Positions 32,929 to 42,097 of a stretch of 64,000 bases of DNA are shown here, piece by piece. Position 1 is the stretch's first letter. Each line of letters starts with the position of its first letter. The DNA is taken from the NCBI GenBank assembly GCA_964563135.1, contig CAZLWV010000007.1:28828-92827 (forward strand), in the 5' to 3' direction. Made by a program: the position numbers and the translations under genes. The DNA comes from JAAYAY01 sp964563135 (GTDB taxonomy: Bacteria > Planctomycetota > Planctomycetia > Pirellulales > Thermoguttaceae). The notes below the pieces were generated by a model. The model saw only the letters and a program-made list of their open reading frames with translations, was not told the origin of the DNA and made no database searches.

Positions 32929-33879
32929 CTACCTCGGTTTTTTCTTGGAGAGCCCTTTGGAGGTGGATCGTTTCGGCGAAGCGGGCTTGGGAGCCACTTT
33001 CGGCTTGGCAGGCTTTTTGGGAGACGCCGCTTTCTTGCCCGTTACCGGCTTGGCAGCGCCCGCCTTCGCCTTGCCCGCCTTCTGGGGCTGCTCGGCGATC
33101 TCTTCCTTGGCAGGAGCCTTGGCTGCCGGTGGCTTCTTCTCCTCGGCCGGCACGGGGGCGGGTTCCTCCACCTCGGCATCTTTGGGCTGCTTCGATCGTC
33201 GCTTTGGCAAGCGTGTGCCCACTTCCGGATCGATCTCCAGCAGGATCTTGCGCAGCTCCGGCTTGTGCGGCGTGGCGGCAAAGTCGACGGCGAACTGATG
33301 GAGCAAGGCGCCAAACTCGACCCCCTTGTTCTTGGGAATCGCCCGTTCCACGCCCGGTACCCCCCCTTCCGCAACGTCCTTTTCCTTCACCAGGTCAAGA
33401 ACCTCCATGACGGCCATGGCGGCCGCGTCGATCGGAACCGAGTGCCCACCCAGCGCGGCCTGAACGACATACGAAACCGTGAACGGGGAACTACCCCTGA
33501 TCTTCCGGAGCCGCTCGGTGGCAGGCCCCAGGTTCTCCTTCCGCAATTCTTCCAGGTCGAACGCATATCGCGTTTCGAACACCGACTGGAGAATCAGCTT
33601 GACCCGCTCGGCGGCCTCGGCCGGAGAGGGAAGGCAGGCCATCTCTTCCGCCAGCTCGCGAACGGTCGTAACCCGCACCTCATTCCAGTCGAAGAAGTTG
33701 TGGCCCAGGGCGGCGAAAGCCTGCTCCGCAGCATCGAACTTGGCGTTTTCCAGGCACGCGGCAAAAAGAAACTGCTCCAGAACCGTTCGGCGGGGATCGG
33801 GGACCACCGGTTGGTAGCCGGCCGACTTCAGAACCTTGTGGATCTTGCTGATCTTCGTGCTTCGATTGCTGCTTGCCAT
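32929..33879 (-). CDS. Endonuclease III-like HhH-GPD protein with Lys/Pro/Ala-rich tail
   Basis: A 316-residue protein in two parts. Residues about 1-190 have the HhH-GPD (DNA glycosylase) layout: EQFLFAACLENAKFDAAEQAF, a degenerate helix-hairpin-helix RLRKIRGSSPFTVSYVVQAA and the Asp-containing PIDAAAMAVMEVLDL. The catalytic Lys of the normal GVGRKTA hairpin is absent, and there is no Cys cluster for a 4Fe-4S centre, so it is either a monofunctional glycosylase using the Asp or an inactive DNA-binding relative. Residues about 230-316 are a histone-like low-complexity tail of KAPAKEE/KKPAKPK type. ATG 33879 is chosen because the sequence upstream overlaps rbfA and is not conserved-looking. 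It lies between rbfA and a TPR gene. Confidence 0.7.
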   Translation of the reverse strand: MASSNRSTKISKIHKVLKSAGYQPVVPDPRRTVLEQFLFAACLENAKFDAAEQAFAALGHNFFDWNEVRVTTVRELAEEMACLPSPAEAAERVKLILQSVFETRYAFDLEELRKENLGPATERLRKIRGSSPFTVSYVVQAALGGHSVPIDAAAMAVMEVLDLVKEKDVAEGGVPGVERAIPKNKGVEFGALLHQFAVDFAATPHKPELRKILLEIDPEVGTRLPKRRSKQPKDAEVEEPAPVPAEEKKPPAAKAPAKEEIAEQPQKAGKAKAGAAKPVTGKKAASPKKPAKPKVAPKPASPKRSTSKGLSKKKPR

Positions 33880-33931
33880 GGATTTGCCGTCAATAGTCCA
33901 CAGGTTGTTGGGGCCACGATCACCAAGCCCC

Positions 33932-34333
33932 TTAAGTCTCGTCCGCTTCATCGGCAGCGTCGGCATCGGTCATCGAAGGTTCGGCTGCCTCCTCGGGAAG
34001 TACCTCCTTGAGAATTCTCGATATCTCGATCGAGTTCTTCACTCCCTGGTCGAGATAGAACTCGATCTTGGGCGTGTAACGCGTGTTGATACGTTTGGCG
34101 CATTTGGCCTGAAGGAACCCGGCAGCGCTCTGCAGGCCCCGAAGGCTGAGCTGCTGCCGCGTCTCGTCTCCCATCACCGAAACATGAATCTTGGCCAGAC
34201 GAAGATCCCCCGAAACCTCGACATACGTGACCGTGACGTCCCGAATTCGGGGATCGTTCAGCTCAGCCAGGATCGCCAACGCGACGACCTCGCGAATTGC
34301 CTCGGCTGCTTTCTGAGCTCGGCGAGAGGCCAT
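33932..34333 (-). CDS. rbfA: Ribosome-binding factor A
   Basis: A 133-residue KH-fold factor for maturation of the 30S subunit. The start ATG 34333 has GGGAG 5 nt upstream and gives the typical opening RRAQKAAEAIREVVALAI. Family features: LNDPRIRDVTVTYVEVSGDLRLAKIHVSV, RGLQSAAGFLQAKCAKRI and the end TPKIEFYLDQGVKNSIEISRIL. The acidic tail (EEAAEPSMTDADAADEADE) is an ordinary extension. It lies 166 nt after infB in the conserved nusA-infB-rbfA order. Confidence 0.95.
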   Translation of the reverse strand: MASRRAQKAAEAIREVVALAILAELNDPRIRDVTVTYVEVSGDLRLAKIHVSVMGDETRQQLSLRGLQSAAGFLQAKCAKRINTRYTPKIEFYLDQGVKNSIEISRILKEVLPEEAAEPSMTDADAADEADET

Positions 34334-34499
34334 GGCTTCTCCCAATCGATGAAGAACGTGAATCCGCTCCGTACCCGGGAGGCAATCGGCGCACCATCCA
34401 GGGAACACACAACCACGCCGGACAGCCCGGCCCGCCATGCTGAAACGAACAGCCGCCTGCACGCTTCCAGAGAGCCGCCTGTCCCCTTCGGGACGCTGG

Positions 34500-37346
34500 T
34501 CAGAAGGTCCGGGCTACCTCCTCAATCTTGTACGCTTCGAGGATGTCGCCTTCCTTGAGGTCGTTGAATCCCTTGAGCTTCATCCCGCATTCGAGGCCCT
34601 CCCGGACTTCCCTCGCGTCGTCCTTCTCGCGTTTGAGGGAGTCGAGAGCATAGTCTCCGATGACGCGGTTCTCGCGGATCACGCGGACTCGGCAGTCGCG
34701 TTGAACATTCCCGGACAGGACTCGGCAACCGGCAATCGTCCCCACGCGACTAATGGAAAAGGTCTTCTGGACGAGGGCTCGCCCCAGATCGGCTTCCCGT
34801 TTTTCGGGACGCAACATCCCTTCCAGAGCGGCTCGCAGATCTTCCGTCACCTGGTAGATGATATCATAGCGCCGAACCTGAACGCCCCGTTTCTCGGCCA
34901 GAATACGGGCGTTCTCTTCGGGCACCACGTTGAACCCGATGATCACGCCGTCAGAAGCGTCGGCCAGAGTCACGTCGGCTTCCGTGATGCCACCCACCGA
35001 TGCCTGCAGGATCTTGATCTGCACCTCCGGATGCTCGAGCTTGAGAAGCTCTTTCTTGATCGCTTCGATAGAGCCGCGAACGTCGGCACGCAGGATGATG
35101 TTGAGGGTCTGGATCTCCGTCTCGTCGAGACGTTCGAACAGGTTCTCGAGAGTGACGTGGGGACGGGTATCCGACAGCTCTTCCTGCCGATGGAGGGCAG
35201 CCCGTTCTTCGGCCACGTGCCGCGCCTCGGCAATGCTGTCGAGGACCTGGAAACGATCGCCGGCCCCCGGGGGCGAGTCCAGGCCGGTCAGGTTGACGGG
35301 GGTCGAGGGACCGGCTTCCTTGTACCGCTTGCGGGGATTGAGCGTATCGTACATGGCCTTGACGCGGCCAAACGCCGGACCGCAGACAATCACGTCCCCC
35401 ACGCGCAGCGTGCCCCGCTGCACCAGAACCTTGCACACAACGCCGCGCCCCTGCTGGACCTCGGTTTCCAGGCAGACACCGGCTCCGGGTGCCTCGGGAT
35501 TGGCCGAGAACTCGTGCAACTCGGCCACCGTCAGCAGCGTATCCAGCAGGTCGCTGATCCCCTCGCCGGTCACCGCACTGGTCCGGACCACTTCGACGTC
35601 GCCGCCCCACTCGCTCGGAAGCAACTCGGCAGCCGCAAGCTGCTGAAAGACCCGGTCGGGATTGGCACCGGGGAGGTCGATCTTGTTGAGCGCTACCACG
35701 ATCGGCACGCCCGCCGCCCGAGCGTGGCTGATGGCCTCCTCCGTCTGTGGCATGACACCGTCGTCGGCAGCCACGACGAGGACCGCGATGTCCGTGCAGT
35801 TGGCCCCCCGTGCCCGCATCTCGGTGAAGGCCTCGTGCCCAGGGGTATCGACGAACGCGATCGGGTGGTCGTCCTTGTTGATCCGGTAGGCGCGGATGTG
35901 CTGGGTGATGCCCCCCTTCTCCCTCGAAGCTACGTCGATCTGGATGATCCGATCCAGGAGAGACGTCTTGCCGTGGTCCACGTGCCCGAGGAAGGTGATC
36001 ACGGGCGGCCGAGGCCTGAGAGACGCGGCATCCTCTTCCACTTCCTCCAACTGCTGCTGCATCTTCTCTTCAGCCGACATCTCCCGGCGGAAATCGACCT
36101 CGACCTCGAACGCTTCCGCCAGTAACCCGGCAGTCTCCAGGTCGAGGTTGGCCGTGATCGTCAGCATCAGCCCCAGTTCGAACAACTTGCCCTGGACTGC
36201 CGCCACCGACAGGCCCAGGTTCTCCGCAAAACTCTTCACAGTGCAGGGAAGTGTGAGCACGACTCTATGCTTTCGTGGGGCAGCCGTATTCGCCGTGCCC
36301 GTGCGGCGCAAACGCTTGAACTGGCGAGGCGTCTGCGTCTCGTCTTCGTCACGCCGCCGACGCCCCACCGCGGCCCGTTTCCGTTTCAACTGCCGTTGCT
36401 CGCGGCCGCCAAGGGTCCCGCTCGAGTCGTCCCCCTGCCCGACGAGCCGCTTGCCCTTCTTGCCACGATCCTTGCCACCGACCGGTTCCACAACCTCGGC
36501 GGGCACAACCGGCTCAACCTCCTCCGACGCCTTGCCGCCACCCTTTCGCTTCTTCTCATGCTTGCGAAGGTGATCGGAAAGCGGCTTCGTCCCGGCCTTG
36601 CCCGCCTTCATCGCTCCAGGGGGAAGCCTCAGATCGGGCTTCTGCGCGCGCGGTTCCTCTTTCTTCTTCTGCGGAGGAGCCTTCGCGATCGGCATGGGAG
36701 CCAACTTGATCGACGGACCAGTCCTTTCCGCCGGGGATGCCGCCCGATCCCCTCCCTCGGTTCGCCGGTGCGCCGAGGGTCTCCCGCCAAGAACCGGGAT
36801 CTTCTTATCGGCCACTCCACCCGGACCAATGTAGTCTTCGCGACGCACCGCCCCCACGGGACGAGCAGGAGGAGTAGGCGTCACGACCGGAGACTGATCA
36901 GGGAGCGATGAGACGGTTGGCGTGACGGCAGGCGCAGGAGCCGACAAGTCAACGACGGGAACCGCCGGCCCAGGAGCTTCGACCGGCGCAACAGGAGTGA
37001 CAGGGAGCACTGAAGACGCCACGGGCGCTGGCGGAGCAAGGACAGGCTCCGGGGGAATCTGAGGCTCCGGAGCGGGGGCAGGAGCGGGACGCGGCGTGGG
37101 AGGCAAGGTCCGCACCCGGCCCATCGGCTTCTCTTCGCGTTTCGGCGCGGCCAGCACTTCTGGCTCCGCAGCCGGCGCCGGCTTCCTGCCGCCGCTGACG
37201 TACTCCTTGATCGTCACCACCTGATCGTCCGACAGGCTGGCCAGGGCCGAGCCCTTGCCCGGGAACCCCAGCTTGTTGCAGACATCGACCAGGGCCTTGT
37301 TGTCGATCTTCAGCTGTTTCGCTAGTTGGTAGATGCGAATAGCCAA
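34500..37346 (-). CDS. infB: Translation initiation factor IF-2
   Basis: A GTPase that brings fMet-tRNA to the 30S subunit. I set the start at TTG 37346 (948 residues), where GAGAG lies about 7 nt upstream and the conserved IF2_N subdomain (AIRIYQLAKQLKIDNKALVDVC) begins; an upstream TTG at 37388 would add 14 residues. A ~360-residue Pro/Ala- then Lys/Arg-rich variable region precedes a second IF2_N-like segment and the G domain with GHVDHGKTSLLD (about 459), DTPGHEAF and NKIDLPGAN. Domain II, the EIQTLNIILRADVRGS core of domain III and the C-terminal fMet-binding domain with SGNVQRDCRVRVI follow. It is larger than average because of the N-terminal linker. Confidence 0.97.
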   Translation of the reverse strand: MAIRIYQLAKQLKIDNKALVDVCNKLGFPGKGSALASLSDDQVVTIKEYVSGGRKPAPAAEPEVLAAPKREEKPMGRVRTLPPTPRPAPAPAPEPQIPPEPVLAPPAPVASSVLPVTPVAPVEAPGPAVPVVDLSAPAPAVTPTVSSLPDQSPVVTPTPPARPVGAVRREDYIGPGGVADKKIPVLGGRPSAHRRTEGGDRAASPAERTGPSIKLAPMPIAKAPPQKKKEEPRAQKPDLRLPPGAMKAGKAGTKPLSDHLRKHEKKRKGGGKASEEVEPVVPAEVVEPVGGKDRGKKGKRLVGQGDDSSGTLGGREQRQLKRKRAAVGRRRRDEDETQTPRQFKRLRRTGTANTAAPRKHRVVLTLPCTVKSFAENLGLSVAAVQGKLFELGLMLTITANLDLETAGLLAEAFEVEVDFRREMSAEEKMQQQLEEVEEDAASLRPRPPVITFLGHVDHGKTSLLDRIIQIDVASREKGGITQHIRAYRINKDDHPIAFVDTPGHEAFTEMRARGANCTDIAVLVVAADDGVMPQTEEAISHARAAGVPIVVALNKIDLPGANPDRVFQQLAAAELLPSEWGGDVEVVRTSAVTGEGISDLLDTLLTVAELHEFSANPEAPGAGVCLETEVQQGRGVVCKVLVQRGTLRVGDVIVCGPAFGRVKAMYDTLNPRKRYKEAGPSTPVNLTGLDSPPGAGDRFQVLDSIAEARHVAEERAALHRQEELSDTRPHVTLENLFERLDETEIQTLNIILRADVRGSIEAIKKELLKLEHPEVQIKILQASVGGITEADVTLADASDGVIIGFNVVPEENARILAEKRGVQVRRYDIIYQVTEDLRAALEGMLRPEKREADLGRALVQKTFSISRVGTIAGCRVLSGNVQRDCRVRVIRENRVIGDYALDSLKREKDDAREVREGLECGMKLKGFNDLKEGDILEAYKIEEVARTF

Positions 37347-37508
37347 CTCGTGCTCTCTCTTTCCTCTGCCGATGACAATCGGCACCAACCGATGTGTGAC
37401 AGAAACGAATCAATTCCGCATTGCTATTCTCTCCCTCTGGCAATCGCGAGACAATGGAACGGCCCGTCGCGCAATTCCATCGCTGCTGGACATCGGAGAA
37501 TGGCCGAC

Positions 37509-38849
37509 TCATGGCTCCTCAGCCGGTCCCTCGGGAATTACGTCTCCCGGAATTTCCGGCTCCGCCGCCTCGGGTTGACCTGAACCATCCTCAGCTTCGG
37601 GCGACTCCTCGGCCTGGGGGCTCGTGTTCTCCGCGGCGTCTTCGGCCGCTTGCCTTCTCTCCTGCTCTCGTTGACGGCGACGCGCCTCGTCGGCGGCCTT
37701 CTCGGCGACCGCAGCTCGCTTCTCGGCCTGCTCGACGATATGCTCGACCTGCTCTCGCGCCAGGCCGCCCATTTCCATCAAATCGTCAGGCTCGATCACC
37801 GAAAGATCGTCATAAGTGAGAAAACCTTCGCCGACCAGCCGGTCGGCCAGTTCCTCGTCGATCCCTTCGATCTCCGTGAAGCCCATCAGCGCGCCTTCGA
37901 GCTGTTCCTCAAGCTCGTCACGCGTCATGATCTCGATATCCCAGCCGCAGAGCTTGCTTGCCAGACGAACATTCTGCCCTCGCCGGCCGATCGCCAGCGA
38001 CAACTGGTCCTCGCGCACCAGCACGATTGCCCTTCCCAGCATCTGGCAGAGGATCACCTCCTCCACCTCGGCGGGCTGAAGGGCGTTGGGTATCAAAACC
38101 TGCATGTCGTCGCTCCAGCGAACGATGTCAATTCGCTCGCCGGCCAACTCGTCAACTATATTCTTGATGCGATTTCCACGCACGCCAACGCACGCCCCCA
38201 CGCAATCCACACGCTGGTCGGTGCTGTTGACGGCTATCTTCGTGCGATAGCCCGGCTCACGGGCCTTGGCCTTGATCTCGATCACCCCGTCACCAATCTC
38301 GGGAATCTCCTGCTCAAACAGGCGCTCAACCAGCGAGGGACGGATGCGACTCAGAATGATCTTGACCCGCGACCCCTGCTTGCGAACCTCATACACAGTG
38401 GCACGGACCCGTTCGTTGTTGTGATGCGTTTCCCCTGGAATCTGCTCGCTCTTGGGAAGGATCGCCTCCACATTGCCCAACGCTACCGTGGCTGTCCCCC
38501 CGTCGTATCGCTGGATCACGCCGGTGACAAGCTGGTCCCGCAACTCATCGTACTCGTCGTAGAGCGCATCCCGCTCCGCCTCTCGGATCTTCTGGATCAT
38601 CACCTGCTTGGCGGTCTGCGCCCCAATCCGCTCCGACATGTCGGTAGGATCCAGCGGCACTCCGTTGCGCGTACCAGCGATCGAACCGTCTTGGCGGTTA
38701 ATCTGGACGACAATTTCCTGATCCTCGCCGAAGTGCTTCTTCGCCGCGGAGATCAAGGCCGCCTCGATTCCCTCAAAGACGATTTCTTTGTCGATGTTCT
38801 TGTCGCGGTGGATCGCATCAACGATCCGCAGCACTTCGCTGGGGTTCAT
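37509..38849 (-). CDS. nusA: Transcription elongation/termination factor NusA
   Basis: A 446-residue RNA-polymerase-binding factor acting in pausing, termination and antitermination. In order: the N-terminal domain (1 to about 130, MNPSEVLRIVDAIHRDKNI), S1 domain (about 135-200, TGVIQRYDGGTATVALGNVEAILPKSEQIPG starts it), KH1 and KH2 (about 205-345, with VDCVGACVGVRGNRIKNIVDELAGERID and LAIGRRGQNVRLASKL), a helix-hairpin-helix segment (EIEGIDEELADRLVGEGFLTYDDL) and an acidic/Arg-rich tail ending in Pro/Glu. ATG 38849 fits the family; no close Shine-Dalgarno is present (GGGAGGG is 15 nt or more away). First gene of nusA-infB-rbfA, with a promoter candidate ~100 nt upstream. Confidence 0.97.
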   Translation of the reverse strand: MNPSEVLRIVDAIHRDKNIDKEIVFEGIEAALISAAKKHFGEDQEIVVQINRQDGSIAGTRNGVPLDPTDMSERIGAQTAKQVMIQKIREAERDALYDEYDELRDQLVTGVIQRYDGGTATVALGNVEAILPKSEQIPGETHHNNERVRATVYEVRKQGSRVKIILSRIRPSLVERLFEQEIPEIGDGVIEIKAKAREPGYRTKIAVNSTDQRVDCVGACVGVRGNRIKNIVDELAGERIDIVRWSDDMQVLIPNALQPAEVEEVILCQMLGRAIVLVREDQLSLAIGRRGQNVRLASKLCGWDIEIMTRDELEEQLEGALMGFTEIEGIDEELADRLVGEGFLTYDDLSVIEPDDLMEMGGLAREQVEHIVEQAEKRAAVAEKAADEARRRQREQERRQAAEDAAENTSPQAEESPEAEDGSGQPEAAEPEIPGDVIPEGPAEEP

Positions 38850-38942
38850 TGAGGTTCAATTCTCCCTCCCATGGGCGGGAGGGTCCAGGCTGTACTAACG
38901 AGTCCAATCGTTTAAGAGCCCGCCACAAACGGCGGCCAACTA

Positions 38943-38960
38943 CCATATATCATTATATGG
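38943..38960 (-). promoter_or_regulatory. Promoter -10 of the nusA operon within an inverted repeat
   Basis: On the minus strand a perfect TATAAT (38957-38952) lies inside CCATATA-N4-TATATGG, an inverted repeat with 7-base arms. The -35 is poor. It is about 105 nt before nusA in the only AT-rich patch of the gap 38850-39131. Confidence 0.5.
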
Positions 38961-39131
38961 CAATCGCTTGCGCTGTGTGCCTGCCGAAGATACAAACACA
39001 CCCCGAGCGCATCCGCCTCGCAGCGAGCTACGTAGTCTGGTAAACATAACGGCCGGAACCGGGGGTGTCAAGTGAGCACACCCTGCGAGGGTGGGGATTC
39101 CCCTGCGGATCCGTGGCCAGACAAACCCGGC

Positions 39132-40442
39132 TTACGCCGCGCGGACGATGGCCGCACTCGCCTGCCCCTGCGGAGTGACGCTCAGATTGACGAAAGAACT
39201 GCCTGGACCGGTAATATCGCCTTTGGCGATCAGGACTGGGCACTCCGGGTCCGGGGTCTGGTGATTCAGGACAGGGAAAAGCCAATTGTGCCGGAGCGAC
39301 AGAATCCCGGCAATCAACTCCACCATGCCGCTCCCCGCCCCCAGGTTGCCGAAGTAGCTCTTGGCAGCGGTCACCGGAATACCGTTGGCCTGGCTGCCCA
39401 GGACGCTTTCGATCGCCCGGGCCTCCTCCGAATCGCAGCTTCGGGTGCCCAGGCCGTGGGCCTGGACGTGGCCGACCGAACGGGCGGAAGCGCCGCTGGT
39501 CCTGAGCACCGACGACAGGACGGCTTCGAGGGCGGGCCCCCGCCGGGCAACCAGTTTCGGCCCCACGGATGCCGAACAAGCCGTTCCCAGAACCTCACCG
39601 TAGATTTCCGCCCCACGCTTTTCCGCCCGCCGGCGCTCCTCGAGAATCACCGCTCCCGCTCCTTCGCCGAGAACCATGCCGGTGCGATCGCGATCGAAGG
39701 GTCGACTCGCCTCCTGGGGCGGCCGGTTGCCGTCGGCGAGCTCCTCGTTCTGAACCGCGTGAATCATCTTCATCGGATGAAGGCGGGTACCGGTGGCGCC
39801 GGCAATCATCACGTCGGCACGATCCCGCGCGATCGCCTGGTAGGCCTCGCCGAGGGCAATGTTGGGCACAGCCTCCCGAAGCGTGAGCGAATTGTTCGGC
39901 CCCCTCAGGTCGTTGTAGATCGCTACATGGCTGGCCGGCATGTTCGGGAGGTATTTCAGCAACCACAGGGGAGACATTTTAGGCATCCCATCCCGCGGCC
40001 ATCGCCGGAAGTCGAACTGGCCTTCCTCGGTCAGGCAGTGGAGCACCCCCTCCGTGAACTCCTCCGCAAGAGTCAACATGTAGTCGCTGCCAAAGGCCAC
40101 TCCCGTGCGTTCAGGTTCGAAATTCCCCGGAGTCAGGCCGGCGTGGGCCAGTGCCTTCTGGGCCACGGCCACCCCCATCTGGCACTCCCGGCACATGACC
40201 TTGAGCCCCTTCCGGATGGCCTTCTTCTGCTCGCTCTCCAGCGTGCCAAAATCATCGATCTGCCCGCAAAACCCAGTGACCTCCCCCGCAAAGGCCACAG
40301 GAAAGGCCTCGGCCGGAACCGACGTGAGCGGCCCCACGCCACTGCGCCCCTGGCGAAGGGAATCCCAGAATTCTTCCAGCGTGTTTCCCGTGGGACTGAC
40401 CAGCCCCATTCCGGTAATCACAACCTGCCGAAGGTCTGCCAT
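39132..40442 (-). CDS. Ketosynthase-like protein lacking the catalytic Cys (chain-length-factor-like)
   Basis: A 436-residue thiolase-fold protein of the beta-ketoacyl-ACP synthase II type: VVITGMGLVSPTGNTLEEFWDSL, SRPFDRDRTGMVLGEGAGAVILEE and SVTPQGQASAAIV. Aligned with the FabF encoded nearby, the nucleophile elbow TACAS is replaced by LREAV, so the Cys becomes Glu. The first active-site His is kept (QAHGLGTRSCDSEE) and the second becomes Asn (KSYFGNLGAGSG); the Lys is retained. It therefore cannot condense in the usual way and may act as the non-catalytic partner of a ketosynthase, as KS-beta/CLF do in type II polyketide systems. It lies in the fab-secretin-like-KAS series on the same strand. 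CAGG lies 4 nt before ATG 40442. Confidence 0.85.
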   Translation of the reverse strand: MADLRQVVITGMGLVSPTGNTLEEFWDSLRQGRSGVGPLTSVPAEAFPVAFAGEVTGFCGQIDDFGTLESEQKKAIRKGLKVMCRECQMGVAVAQKALAHAGLTPGNFEPERTGVAFGSDYMLTLAEEFTEGVLHCLTEEGQFDFRRWPRDGMPKMSPLWLLKYLPNMPASHVAIYNDLRGPNNSLTLREAVPNIALGEAYQAIARDRADVMIAGATGTRLHPMKMIHAVQNEELADGNRPPQEASRPFDRDRTGMVLGEGAGAVILEERRRAEKRGAEIYGEVLGTACSASVGPKLVARRGPALEAVLSSVLRTSGASARSVGHVQAHGLGTRSCDSEEARAIESVLGSQANGIPVTAAKSYFGNLGAGSGMVELIAGILSLRHNWLFPVLNHQTPDPECPVLIAKGDITGPGSSFVNLSVTPQGQASAAIVRAA

Positions 40443-40700
40443 CCTGATTCTGCCTGGGGTGTCGATCGTTGAAGGCAAGTCGGCCGCCCACATTGGGAGG
40501 CTGGAGAAACCGGCATCAGCATGCGGTTCGTGCCTCGGCCGGGGAAGGAAACTCGTCCGACCAGCCAGACCAGGCCCGTCGATCCCGGTTCCGTGTGATG
40601 ATGCGGCTGCCAAAGGCAGGCCCGAGACCGTATTCTAGCCGGAAAGCGCCCAATCGTCGAGATGATCGCAGGCAAGCACACCCCTCCGTCAGCAGGCAAC

Positions 40701-41915
40701 CTACCGGACAGCCCCTGCCTGATCGGGACGTCTTGCAGTCTGCGCGGGGGAGACTGTGGATGCCGACGCCTGCCTGGCTTCCACAAACACGAGCACATCC
40801 CCCCGATTGTCCCCAGCCGCCACGCCGGGAATCGGCAGCCCGGGAACCAGTGGTTTTGTCTCCGACGCCGTTGGCAGCGGAACCATGCTCATGCCGATCA
40901 ACAGAACCTGATCCTGCGGCCACCGAAACCGCTCGTGAAGCTGAAAATGGGCCAGTTGCGGAACCTCGACCTTCGTGCGCTGACGTGGCGCCACCGCCGT
41001 AGGAACATCAACCATCACGGAAACCATCTTCTCCACCTGATCGATCTGGCACTTGACCACCGCATCGATCGATGCGCCGTCGGCCGACATGAGCGGACTG
41101 AATTCAAGCGAAAACCCTTCATCAACCACCGCGTTTTCGGGCTGGTACCCCGGCCAGACGTTGCCGGTCAGATGGACTTGGCGGATGTAGTAATGGCTGC
41201 GTGTGGAGGAGACCACGGCGGATTGCCCATTGCTCACCACCTGCTGGGGCGAACTGTGCTCCCGGAAATCGGTACGCCGGCTCAACTCGGCAACCAGGCT
41301 GACCGCCGCCTCTCTCTGCAGGAGCCAGGCCTGCGTGCCCGGCGTCTGGACCTGAATGGCGTTGAGGACGCTCTGGGCGCGAGCCCGCCAGTTCGGATTG
41401 CCGATCGTGACGACTCGCAGGGAGAACTCGCTGGTGTTCGCGTCCTGGCTCACGAACCGGTCCACGATGTCGGCAACCGTCTTCTGCATCTCGGCGGTAT
41501 GGTAGACGTAGAGACTGCGGCGGCTCGCGCTGAGAATTGCCAGAGGTTCGCCGTGCCAGGTTTCGTAGCCCGTTTCCTGAAGGATCCAGTCGACAAGGGC
41601 CTGTTCGGGGCGATTGGTCGAGGCCACCTGCAGCGTGTAGGGACTGATGTCGTACTCCCGCCACAGTTGTCCGTGCTCGTTGGGAAGAGCGCCCTGCCCC
41701 ATGCTCACCCGGGTGGCCCTGGGGCGGTCCGACTCCCCTGAATCGGCCGCCGGCGCAGGAGGGGTTGCCGGCCGCGCCGGCCCGGTACTGGTGGCGGCAG
41801 ATCCGTCTCCGGCGTGTCGCCAGTCCCTGGAGCCTGCATCCTGGGCTCGCGCCGAAACCGCCACCAGCAGGGCCGCAGCACCCGACAGGACAAACCAGCA
41901 CCTATTCAAAGCCAT
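40701..41915 (-). CDS. Exported protein with secretin-like C-terminal domain
   Basis: A 404-residue protein with a signal peptide (CWFVLSGAAALLVAVSARA|QD) and a disordered Pro/Ser segment. Residues about 90-170 resemble a secretin N-type (STN/N0) fold (YDISPYTLQVASTNRPEQALVDWI), and about 270-375 resemble the conserved core of secretins (VVDEGFSLEFSPLMSADGASIDAVV, RTKVEVPQLAHFQLHERFRWP, QVLLIGMSMVPLP). The usual multi-domain secretin is longer, so this is a short planctomycete-type member whose pore-forming ability is uncertain. No pilus or type II secretion gene is nearby. It sits between fabF and the Cys-less ketosynthase with gaps of 182 and 258 nt, so it may have its own promoter. Confidence 0.65.
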   Translation of the reverse strand: MALNRCWFVLSGAAALLVAVSARAQDAGSRDWRHAGDGSAATSTGPARPATPPAPAADSGESDRPRATRVSMGQGALPNEHGQLWREYDISPYTLQVASTNRPEQALVDWILQETGYETWHGEPLAILSASRRSLYVYHTAEMQKTVADIVDRFVSQDANTSEFSLRVVTIGNPNWRARAQSVLNAIQVQTPGTQAWLLQREAAVSLVAELSRRTDFREHSSPQQVVSNGQSAVVSSTRSHYYIRQVHLTGNVWPGYQPENAVVDEGFSLEFSPLMSADGASIDAVVKCQIDQVEKMVSVMVDVPTAVAPRQRTKVEVPQLAHFQLHERFRWPQDQVLLIGMSMVPLPTASETKPLVPGLPIPGVAAGDNRGDVLVFVEARQASASTVSPAQTARRPDQAGAVR

Positions 41916-42097
41916 CCTTCAGCCTCCATGCCGAAGCCTTGCGGGAAAGAAGCGCCCGGCCGGTCGCAAGCACGCGCCACCCCAACTTGCTCGCGGCCAC
42001 ATCCGGCACGACACCGCCAGGACTCGCCTGCGCAATCATCAACCCAGTGGGCGGCAATATAGGCAGGATTGCCGTGCGAGGCAATAGCGATGTACGG

